Source of the DNA: Chiua virens
Taxonomy: Eukaryota > Basidiomycota > Agaricomycetes > Boletales > Boletaceae
Reading direction: 5' to 3'
Assembly: GCA_019787685.1 (NCBI GenBank)
Contig: JAHNUO010000007.1
Location: 496,001-560,000 of the forward strand
DNA length: 64,000 nucleotides
The translations under genes were made by a program, and so were the position numbers. Positions 55,830 through 64,000 of this stretch are shown piece by piece. The notes under the pieces were generated by a model that did no database searches, was not told the DNA's origin, and saw only the letters and a list, made by a program, of their open reading frames with translations. Numbering within the stretch: position 1 is the stretch's first letter; each line of letters begins with the position of its first letter.

Positions 55830-57368
55830 TTACGAAATGAAAACTTTTTTCAAGGCGGTGAACTCGCAAACTTGACCGGAGCGAGGACATGTAACTTTGC
55901 CGTTATTCTTGGCGGCCATTTCTTCAAGTGCCTGTGTGAAGTTGAACTGTTAGTACTAATTTGCGTCGACATGCAGTCTGTCCTACTTACCTCCGTCGAG
56001 TAAACGTATCCGTTAGGGAAAGCCATCGGCATGTTGTCCTCGTCCATTATCTTACCGTTTATGTGACAGACAATGGTAGAATTGGCGTGGTGGCTAAAAG
56101 GCACCTCTTTGGCAAGAATGCTGATGTAGGAATCGCACACCGGACAGTCAACGTTGTGTGAGTGATCATAGCAAGCGGGTAACTTCAGGGACGCGAGCCC
56201 AGCGTAAAGCGCAAGATGTAGAAGCGGCTCCGTCGGCAGACTGTTCAGCGAATAAATGGCGAGGCGGAATGCTTGAATCAACGAGGTCCAACGAGACTCG
56301 TCGTAGAGGCGCTACAATGTCGTGAGACTTGGTGGAAATTGCTCTGACAAGTCACGAACCTTGTATTGTCCACAAGTTGTTGACGGCTGAACGGCCAGGA
56401 GCGCCATGGCTTGTGTAATGTGCTGGAAGTGGGTCTCCTGCCACGGTACAAGGTGCTTTTTCACATACGCGATCGCCTCCTGTGTTTTGCGCGCGCGAGC
56501 CAATTCAATGTATTCCTGTAGCCGCAGTTCAAACTCGAGAGTACTCTGCGAGGCCACGGAAATTGCTACGTGAGGCACGAGATGGCGTAGCTACTCAGGA
56601 ACTTACCCTAATTTTCCTCAACGCCGTTTTATTTTCACTGCACCATGCTATGGCTTCAGTGCAGCTATGCCGGAACAGTGCGCGTTCTATCCTATGAATA
56701 TCCATAAAAAGATCAATATCTACCAGGGTCTGCATGGAGATGAACGTTCAACGTGTAGTCCTGCAAAGGCTGACTGCAGGGTTAACGTACTTCAATACCC
56801 CTCTCTTGGGCAAGCTCCCTTGCGGTCTGTTCTCGGCCCGCGCGGAGGGTCCAGTCGACCAGCCATCGGTCCAGCCGGGTGTCCGCCCAACGTGAAAATT
56901 CCGGGCAATTAGAACTAGGCAGAGCTTCGATTAGTGCAAGATGTTGAAGCCGCTCATGCGTAACATCAAGCGTAGGCCTGCCATTGTTTTCCTGTAAATC
57001 CGAAAGCTGTACAAAGTACGCATCTAATATGTCAGTATCAGTGGCGCACACAGCAAATGACGGCCTGACCTTGCGTTTTAAATTTTCCACCCGCGTTATC
57101 ATCCCATCAACGGTCTTCGCCGCATCCTCAAGGTCGACCTCGTTGCCCTTTGTACGCTTCTGGAGTTCATTTGATGCGCTTTGTACGTTACCCACTTCAC
57201 GTTCGATGTTTCTCTGAGATGCACGAAATACTTTGCGATAATTCTCATAGGGTACCTGACATGCATTATCTTCGTGAGAGAGCTCACTCCGAGAAGAGTC
57301 GGACGTACACGCGCAAATGGTTGCTCAAAGAGCATGACACCGTCGACATTTACTTTGTTCGTGCTCAT
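55830..57368 (-). CDS. FYV10: GID E3 ligase subunit GID9/FYV10 (MAEA-like)
   Basis: It starts MSTNKVNVDGVMLFEQPFAR at 57368, then an N-terminal helix (QSASNELQKRTKGNEVDLED), the LisH region (TRLDRWLVDWTLRAGREQTA), CTLH (VDIDLFMDIHRIERALFRHS, AIAWCSENKTALRKIRSTLE FELRLQEYIELARARKTQEA), CRA helices (SLIQAFRLAIYSLNSLPTEP) and a C-terminal RING-like domain: CPVCDSY, HANSTIVCHINGKIMDEDNM, MAFPNGYVYS, and CPRSGQVCEFTALKKVFIS. This is the order of Gid9/Fyv10/MAEA. The complex ubiquitinates gluconeogenic enzymes such as FBPase when glucose returns. The cysteine and histidine ligands of the degenerate RING look complete. Downstream of PIG-S on the same strand. Confidence 0.92.
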
Positions 57369-57670
57369 GAAAACGAATGGTTGGAGCGGTTTTGTTCTGG
57401 TGTCAAAGACCAAGTTAGTTCCTCCTAGTCTCGGTACAAAGGGCCAGCGGCATACCGCTGACGTCGATCGTGGGCCGTGGCTGTCACGTGACACTTAGTA
57501 AATTGTTGGCTGTGAAGTGAAGAGTGAATCTGTGATACATGGATGTTGGGAGTCGCACTGACAACACGTTCGTTGCAGTGCGATCGGGGGGCACCGCAAG
57601 AGACAGGTCTTTTTTTCATTTGGACGTGACTAGAATTCTACCAAGAATGTATTATCTTACAAGAATACAG

Positions 57671-59502
57671 TCATCCGGTCCTCACCACCCGACGTTCCAT
57701 TCTCCACGCATAAATTTCCCTGCCGAGGGCGACTATGAGTGGCACAGAGATGGAAGCAAACAAGGGTGTATAAACAGCATATTTGTGCTCCGCAGGGAAG
57801 TACAGCATTGCGAGCATGCCAGGGTTAAAAAAAGCATGAGAGGCCCAAGACAATGCCCTACTGGACCATCTCAAAGGGACCGCAGGGGAATCTGCAGCGC
57901 AGTGATAAACCTGTGGCGAATGAGCATAATCAGGATATCGGCACGAATCGAAGAGAATGGAATATAGACCTCCTCGAGAGCTGACAGTGCTTCCTGTACG
58001 TCCCCTTTAACCTTTTGGTCGACGGGCATAGCACCTATTTGGTCAACAAGTTTCACGATGCTGCTAAGAGTCTGTTGACTGCTCAGGATATTCTCGGAAG
58101 TTCGTCGTCGCAAGAGGGCATCCAGCTGCCAATCGGATAGTGGTTCAGTGTCCCCGGACTGCACACCTCGAGGAAGGGTAGGAACACCCAACAAGGCAGT
58201 CAGCTGATTTGAAAACGCAGAGAAGACAGGCACCAAGTCTGCTGCGGTCAAGTGCGTCATCGCATCCTGCGGGTGCCTGTTTAAAATGAAGATTCCGCCC
58301 CATTGGGGCAGAAGGAATGCATTCTGATCCGTGGGTGACCCTGAAACCATTCAAGTCATCTAACCACCCGAAAGTCGATGAAAGCTTACCGTGTCCGTCA
58401 AGGATACGAAGTGGCTGCCGGAATGATGATGGTACAAACAACACAAAATGGAGCACAGGATCATTGGAGACGCTGGAAGCTGAGCCAAATGTCAAAATCC
58501 TCATCCACAACATCCAGTAAACAGTAAAGTTACACAATGTCCATTCAGCAGAGTTGACGAATACTGTCAGATCCTCGGGAGTGACACCGTGAAAGGAAGT
58601 GTTGCTATCAATAATTTGCATTGGTTCGAACGCCAATGGTGCGTGGTATTGGACTTGACTTTCGATGGTGACATTATGCAACGCATTCAATCGAGAAAGA
58701 ATTGGAAACAGATGGTCTGTGGGCTGGTCAGCCGTCGGAACTCAAATGAAAGAAAGAAATTTCCTTGGATCGCGGGCTGAACGTCCCAATGGTTAACCAG
58801 TCGATCGGATGCAGCGTTTTCATTCAGTAACGTGAAAGCAAGCCGATAACGGCTGCTGTATTGAATAACACGTTGTTCCTGTATGGGAGAGATCTCCGGC
58901 GCAAGCAGGCCAGACAAAATATTGACCAGCCGGTGAACTGAATGGCCATCCATGAAAATGAGGCACAGAAGTGTACCAATCACAGTTTGACCCACTCGAT
59001 GCATCTTCCGAGTCTACAATCAGTTTTCTGGGGTGTTGGACAAGGGTGCGATCTCCGAGGACAACAGTATATGCATTTGCTGCACTTGGGTTCTCTACAG
59101 CATTGGTTAACCAGACACATGTCCTCCTACTCTATTTCTCGCACCTGTATTTTTGTCAGCGCCCACACGAACGTTCAGGTTTCTCCATGTAGGGAAAGCA
59201 TGAAGAGTCTGAGGAAGCACTTCGTTGAGCTTCTCCGCTAGACCAGACGCGCTACTTCCAAAGCTCGATTCGTCAACCTGTACAGTTACAGGAAAGATGA
59301 GATGCTTGTCGAGCTGCGCCCTTACTCTGACGGAGGGTAATGCGATACGTTCGATGCTTGTGAGCTTCCACCAGAACGGAAGAGCAAGGATAATTATGGT
59401 CCAATAAGAGCCTAGAACAAGCCTCCGTATCTTGGACGACTCAAAAGGGAGTCTCTGAGGGTCCTTGAGACCGTGGCTTGGGTGGGCGAGGCCTGAGTCC
59501 AT
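57671..59502 (-). CDS. GPI17: GPI transamidase subunit PIG-S (Gpi17)
   Basis: Start MDSGLAHPSHGLKDPQRLPF at 59502. The first TM is LVLGSYWTIIILALPFWW (residues about 29-46), followed at once by KLTSIERIALPSVRVRAQ, the PIG-S signature. The lumenal domain includes YRLAFTLLNENAASDRLVNH WDVQPAIQ, LNALHNVTIESQVQYHAPLA, DLTVFVNSAEWTL, DPVLHFVLFVPSSFRQPL and LLPQWGGIFILNRH. Then comes a helical region (QKVKGDVQEALSALEE) and a C-terminal TM VYTPLFASISVPLIVALG with a basic cytosolic end (RMERRVVRTG). Two TMs flanking a large ER-lumenal domain fit Gpi17. It is part of the ER complex that attaches GPI anchors to proteins. Starts 280 bp from the divergent SNT1-like gene. Confidence 0.9.
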
Positions 59503-59782
59503 GACAAGTTTATGTCGGCGACGCGCTCACCAACCTCGAGCATGACCAGCGGAGTTTCAAACGCTCCCTCCCTCCCATATTCCTCTTGTCTTCTGAGTCC
59601 ACGCATTATTCAGAGTACAATCGGTAGGACTCCAGTTTGACGTTGTCCAGGTTGCCTCGACCCGCACTTTCGTGAACAGCGTCGAAATACAGTGTCTGTG
59701 ACAAGCGTTACTTCAACATTCGCAGCAGTCATTCATCGTTCCAAGACTATTGGCTGTCTCAGATCTCGAAAGCTGACCGAAC

Positions 59783-62700
59783 ATGTCCTCTTCTATCACC
59801 TATGGCCAGCTGTCTCCAACCGGAACCTCGTTGCCGCACGATCCGCGTCGACCTCCAGTTGCTTTTACAACTTCATACGATGTCAGTCAGATCAAATACT
59901 TGGCTTCATTCGTTCCTCAAAGCATTTCCATAGCATTTCCCTCGTCGTAGATCCCCTTCTCCAAGCCCATTTACGAGGCGGTCCACCTACGATAGTTACA
60001 AACCTCGAAGTGGCCCATACTATGACGATCATTCCAACAGTTACAGGCCGAACGTATACCGACCAGAGCGATACTACAGTCGTAGTCCGTCACCTCCTCG
60101 TTATGACCGCGCAAGACAACAAGAATCTCGTCAGTGGGACCACACCTCTCGATGGCCGTATAAACGACCTTCTCCAAGTCCCCCTCCGTGGGACAAAAAT
60201 CGTCGTGATACCTTAGCTGAGAGGATGTTCGAACCCCAAGACGTCTGGAGACAATCACATAACGATAGACCTCGTTATGAACCGTACGTCATATTGTCGA
60301 GGTAAGATTGCCATAACATTTAGCGATTTGCAGGTCGGATTCCACTTTCGATCGGTATGGAGATCGTCGACAGCAATTGTCACGAGACATCTCTCCGCAA
60401 AGGTCCACTGTACGTTCCGACTTTGTGTCGCACTACGACAGTTACCGTCCCTCCCCCACTGTTCATGCTGTGCGCGACCTTGGATCTTATTCTCGCACTG
60501 CCGACACGTACCGACCCCAGTATCAGGATGACCCAAGGTCGTTAGCTCACACAGGTGATAGTGTGAGCTACCAACGAAGACCTTCCTACCATGATCGCAC
60601 CGATGATCGCCAAGAAAGCTCAATTTCGAGTACCCCTCCCCGTCTGCCCTCGTCCTCAAAATCGCAGAATCATTCACCGGCGTCTCGCCCCAATGAAGCG
60701 GACGAATATCGACCCAGTGCAAAACTCTTTCCTGTTGCTGATAACGCCCGCCGCTTGCCCTCCCCTTCAGCATCTCATTCACGCGGAAGTTCTATCTTTC
60801 GAGACGGTCCCGATACAATATCTGAATCTCGATCATCGTCGCGATCGCCTAAATGTTCCAGGTCCGGTATCTCCGAACTCGATGAGGAGCCTGCTCTTCT
60901 CAGGTCATCGATCCAACCAGTGCAGGAGAAGGCACTCGCGCGCGCCACGAATGAGGTACCGTTGTCAGGTGGTGACAACAATGCCCCATCGGAAAGTTCC
61001 AAAAGCCTGGGAATAGTCGAAGAAGTCTCTGCCGACCAGCAGTCCTCTAGCCACGAGACCATTCACATGAATGACAATTTTGCAGCGAACTTGGAAGTTC
61101 TGGGACGTAACACTTCGCTACTTCAAATCCCTGATTTGATATCTTCCAGTGATACAACGCCTCACAGTGGTACGTATACTTCAAGGATTTAGCAAGCAAA
61201 AATGTTGACTGTGATCCAGAGTTACCTCATGTCACGTCACACGTAGATGCAGAGTCCACGACCATTGATTCTCTGCGACCCACACCTGAGGAATCATCGA
61301 CAAGAGAGGATGGTTCTCTCGCTGCAGGGTTATTTACGAGTATGGGGCGTGCTGCTCTCGGTATTCCTACCACCTCCCTTGAGGTTAATGAATCCCAGGA
61401 GCCTCCTCTTCAATTCCTCTACAGCAACTCCCTCACCCATCGTACAGGTACCAGAAAAGGAGTCCGACGTGATATCACGCACTATAGAGCCTGGTTCCCG
61501 CCTTAACCACATGAATGTGATGACTGCATCTGTACCCAGCTACCAGTTCGTTGAGAATCGTGGTCAGCGACCACAGCACGTTCCCAGTCTCTCCAGCAAA
61601 TCGCTCCGTTCTATGTCAACCTTCTGACCTCAAATCGACACGTGAGGGAGTTCGACTCGTACTAGTCCGACGTCTCCGCCATGACCGCCAATCGCGTGCT
61701 GAACGAGTTTACCCTGTACTCCGAGCCAATCAAGTAGTTTCAAGCATGAACATCCCGCCGCCTCCTGACACCCAGAATCGTCGATCGGATGAACTAATCG
61801 CTGCGAATTCCTCTGGTAGGCTGGCTGCAGGCGAGGCTATTCGATCTTCTTTGGTCGATCGCTTTGTAGAACGCCAGTCGGAGATCGTGGAGAAGTCTCG
61901 CAAGTTAAAAGCTGAATACTTGGCACTTGCACGAACGGTGGCTAGAGCATTGCGCGCGGCTTGATGAAGCGCAGAAGATTGGAACCCCAGAGGAATCTGC
62001 AGCACCTTCAGGTGGTGGCAGGACAACCCGGCGTTCAACTGCTGTCATGGGAGATGCTGTCCGTTCGGACCTGGAGATGGAGCAGATCATAGCTAGCTTG
62101 GGCGTTGAAGAACTCACCGATCCCAGCTATCTTGCGATCAAAAACGTGGCTAAAATTCCGGACATGGTCTCGGTCACGGAGGGTTCTGTGCCCTACCTGT
62201 TTGATGACACAAATAACATCGTGGACGATCCATCGGAATTTTATAGTGCCTCTTCTGGTCAAGATTATTGGACCGAGGAGGAGCGCGACATCTTCCTCAA
62301 CGAGTTCGCCGCGCATCCGAAGCAATTTGGTCTCATCGCCCAGCGGCTGCCGAACAAGACGGCTGCGCAATGTGTCACCTACTATTACCTCCACAAGAAA
62401 CAGGGTGTTGACTTCAGGAAGGCAGTCATGCAATACGGGACGAGCAGGCGTCGCAAGAATGGGAGAGCCAGCAAGCAGAGAGGCAATGCCCTCTTGGCGG
62501 ACATACGCCGTCACGATGACGAAGTTTCTCGCATTTCGCCGGCAACCCTGAACGACCCTGCACCATCTACCGGGAATAAGCGCAAACGAGTGGTCGATCG
62601 TAGCAACGGCGAATCGAGAAGATCCAGCACGTCCAGACGAACCACCATACAACCAGAAGTGACGTCTTCTGGAACCACTCCCGATCCCGATGTGGAGCAG

Positions 62701-62805
62701 CCGAGAAGAAAGCGCAGGAGCGCAATCTCCGCGAGAGCAGTAACTGTGGTCACCGCTGACGAAGTGGTGAATGACGAAGTAGTTGGGTGTCCAGTCTTAG
62801 CGTGA
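59783..62805 (+). CDS. SNT1/NCoR-like SANT-domain transcriptional corepressor
   Basis: Exon 1 (59,783 to about 59,881) starts MSSSITYGQLSPTGTSLPHD. Exon 2 resumes at FPRRRSPSPSPFTRRSTYDS and is Arg/Ser/Tyr-rich (PERYYSRSPSPPRYDRARQQ), then a long Ser-rich region to about 61,190. The C-terminal half has LKSTREGVRLVLVRRLRHDR, a helix around KLKAEYLAL|HERWLEHCARLD, DAVRSDLEMEQIIASLGVEE, NVAKIPDMVS, VDDPSEFY, and one clear SANT domain, DYWTEEERDIFLNEFAAHPK QFGLIAQRLPNKTAAQCVTY YYLHKKQ (about 62,260-62,405). These match Snt1 of the Set3 histone deacetylase complex and animal NCoR/SMRT. Near 61,928 one T of CTTGCAC must be dropped to pass from EYLAL to HERWLEHC. The end at 62,805 may not be the true end if a last exon exists. 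Confidence 0.85.
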
Positions 62806-62853
62806 CGCAGACGATTCTGAGTGCGAGGCATAGGTAGTATATTGATGTTTACT

Positions 62854-63484
62854 CTATCGTCTGCCTTCGACCATAATAATGTGATACCCGAAGTTGGTCT
62901 TCACTAGTGGAGATAGAACAGGTTTGTCCACAGTCGATGGTGTTAATCCAAAAGCGGCATCTTGAAATGCGCCCTACGACATCATCACAGCGTTAGCTCC
63001 TCGATCGTAGTATTATTAGCTAGTAGCCGCCTTGGGCGGTGACTTACAACCATTGAACCTCGGGTCATCCAACCAAGGCTACCCCCGGCTGCACACAAAC
63101 TTAAGAAGAGAAGCATCTTCGCAGACAGGCATGATGTGTACCTTTCGCCTTGTCCTCGGAATACTCTTGGGCCGCTTTGTCAAATCGCTGCCCTCCCTGA
63201 GTATCGGAGTTCATGTCGATGCGCATGGTTAGCACTACATCGCGCAAATAACAATTGTCATACCTGTATCTTTTCCAGGGCCTCCAATGCCTTTGACTGC
63301 TTCTCGCATAGTATATGACGGACGTTTATTGCGGTGGCGGGTTTGAGCCCACCTTTGGCCTGCCACGATACTAGACATAAGGACTGGCGTTATTCACATA
63401 ATGCAGATTGCACACCTTTCCTTCAGATTGCTCAGTAGCATTGGCGTTACATTTGCTGCCACTGCTTTTCTTATTTTTCCCCAT
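62854..63484 (-). CDS. PIN4-type parvulin peptidyl-prolyl isomerase
   Basis: Short exons hide this gene. It starts [20 protein letters not shown] at 63484 (basic, Gly/Ser-rich leader as in Par14/EPVH). Next is [30 protein letters not shown] (about 63,350-63,260), then [17 protein letters not shown] (about 63,200-63,140), [13 protein letters not shown] (about 63,085-63,045), and [35 protein letters not shown] with stop at 62,854. The rotamase core residues are present: the H of RHILC, the C of ILC (Par14-type uses D/C here), the M/F pocket and the final GYHIIMV histidine. About 130 aa. It catalyses proline cis-trans isomerisation; in other organisms Par14 links to ribosome biogenesis. It ends 48 bp from the SNT1-like stop. 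Confidence 0.88.
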
Positions 63485-63613
63485 CTTAAGCCCAGGCGTC
63501 AGTATACTGCCATGACTCGTCTTGTGGCAGTGTAGGTACTGAGGACAGTCGGTCACGTGCTGATGCCTGCTCTCTCAGATCATACACCGAGTCAACATCA
63601 ACGCACTCAAACT
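63485..63613. promoter_or_regulatory. Short divergent promoter, PIN4-type parvulin / RLI1
   Basis: 129 bp between two divergent start codons. Both promoters must fit here or overlap the neighbouring 5' exons. Confidence 0.5.
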
Positions 63614-64000
63614 ATGGCGGACAAGATCACTCGCATTGCTATCGTCGATTCAAATCGCTGCAAGCCAAAGCGTTGTGCGCAAGAGTGTAAAAAAGTCAGT
63701 AGATCGGATATGCTTCACCGTCTGCAGGACTGACTCGTTCCGGGGATAGTCATGTCCTGTTGTGAAAATGGGTGCGTGTCATGTCTGATCGGTCTGGATT
63801 GAAACAACCCTTGACCACCATTTTGTTCCTTAGGCAAACTTTGTATCGAAGTGAAGTCGTCGGATAAAATCGCGTTCATATCCGAGTTCCTATGCATCGG
63901 TTGTGGTATCTGTGTAAAGAAGTAAGTCCATAGCAAGGTCTCTTCTTGTGTGTTCATACAAATCTGTCGTAAGATGTCCCTTTGAAGCTATTGCCATCAT
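63614..64000 (+). CDS. RLI1: RLI1/ABCE1 ribosome-recycling ABC ATPase, 5' part (cut by window end)
   Basis: Exons 63614-63694, 63750-63771, 63834-63921 and 63974 to the window end splice in frame. The protein opens [28 protein letters not shown], then [35 protein letters not shown] and CPFEAIAI. These are the two [4Fe-4S] ferredoxin-like motifs of ABCE1, with Cys spacing C-x4-C-x3-C-x3-CP and C-x2-C-x2-C-x3-CP complete. The twin ABC domains lie outside the window. ABCE1 splits ribosomal subunits after termination and is essential. It shares a 129-bp upstream region with the divergent parvulin gene. Confidence 0.96.

Noticed and set aside
58610..58640. GGTTCGAAC word resembling a tRNA B box
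   Set aside because: It lies in the PIG-S coding sequence and no A box or cloverleaf can be drawn around it. A similar word near 60,225 is likewise inside the SNT1-like gene.
1..64000. CRISPR arrays, operons, riboswitches and rRNA
   Set aside because: The sequence is eukaryotic nuclear DNA with spliced genes; no regularly spaced repeats or rRNA-like segments were seen.

Overview
This is nuclear DNA of a filamentous basidiomycete. The genes carry many short introns (about 45-70 nt, GT...AG) and are packed on both strands. Their products match fungal housekeeping families, and several lineage-typical families (an F-box-like CxxC protein at the left edge, a two-TM protein with a WW-like start at 23-25 kb) are ones I associate with Agaricomycetes, especially the Cantharellales/Rhizoctonia group. 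That placement is inference.

Left arm, 0-13.5 kb: the 3' end of an F-box-like protein gene (+), a small single-TM protein (-), a tandem CCCH zinc-finger protein (+), an N-terminal-motor kinesin (-), a FYVE-SAP-RING E3 ligase (+), proteasome lid subunit RPN3 (+) and an intact six-exon NDUFAF2-like complex I assembly factor (+).

Middle, 13.5-29.9 kb: a gene-poor island built from diverged segmental duplications. The NDUFAF2-like gene has a dead copy at 16.9-17.8 kb. Sequence at 14.4-15.6 kb recurs at 18.6-19.7 and 25.4-26.2 kb. A second block recurs at 20.0-22.0 and 26.6-28.8 kb and carries a small gene family I do not recognise. The right copy of that gene (27,730-28,535, minus) splices cleanly through seven exons into 146 aa and has a phase-compatible tandem duplication of its last exon. 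The left copy (21,052-21,739) has one tail exon and a frameshift. A diverged copy of the AFI1-like gene's 3' end lies at about 25.3 kb.

Right arm, 29.9-64 kb: dense conserved genes. In order they are an AFI1/DENN-type protein (-), a 93-aa ORF (-), coatomer alpha (-), a FEN1/XPG-fold nuclease (+), a LIM/paxillin-like protein (-), an enolase-superfamily dehydratase (-), NAC beta (-), a SAT-type GNAT acetyltransferase (+), a coactosin-like actin-binding protein (-), an RRG9/neugrin-like mitochondrial protein (+), a cytochrome P450 (-), a PAQR/Izh seven-TM protein (-), a GID9/FYV10/MAEA-like GID E3 subunit (-), the GPI transamidase subunit PIG-S (-), an SNT1/NCoR-like SANT protein (+), a PIN4-type parvulin (-) and the 5' end of RLI1/ABCE1 (+, cut by the window end).

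Several neighbouring pairs start back-to-back within about 100-500 bp. Protein turnover (RPN3, RING E3, GID9), secretory traffic and GPI anchoring (COPA, AFI1, PIG-S) and ribosome functions (NAC, RLI1) are all represented, but I see no metabolic cluster. Several strongly conserved genes need one single-base shift to keep frame (near 1,622, 10,917, 23,393, 33,850 and 61,928). This suggests residual indel errors in the assembly at least as much as real gene loss. Exon edges given as 'about' are estimates from splice motifs and reading frame.
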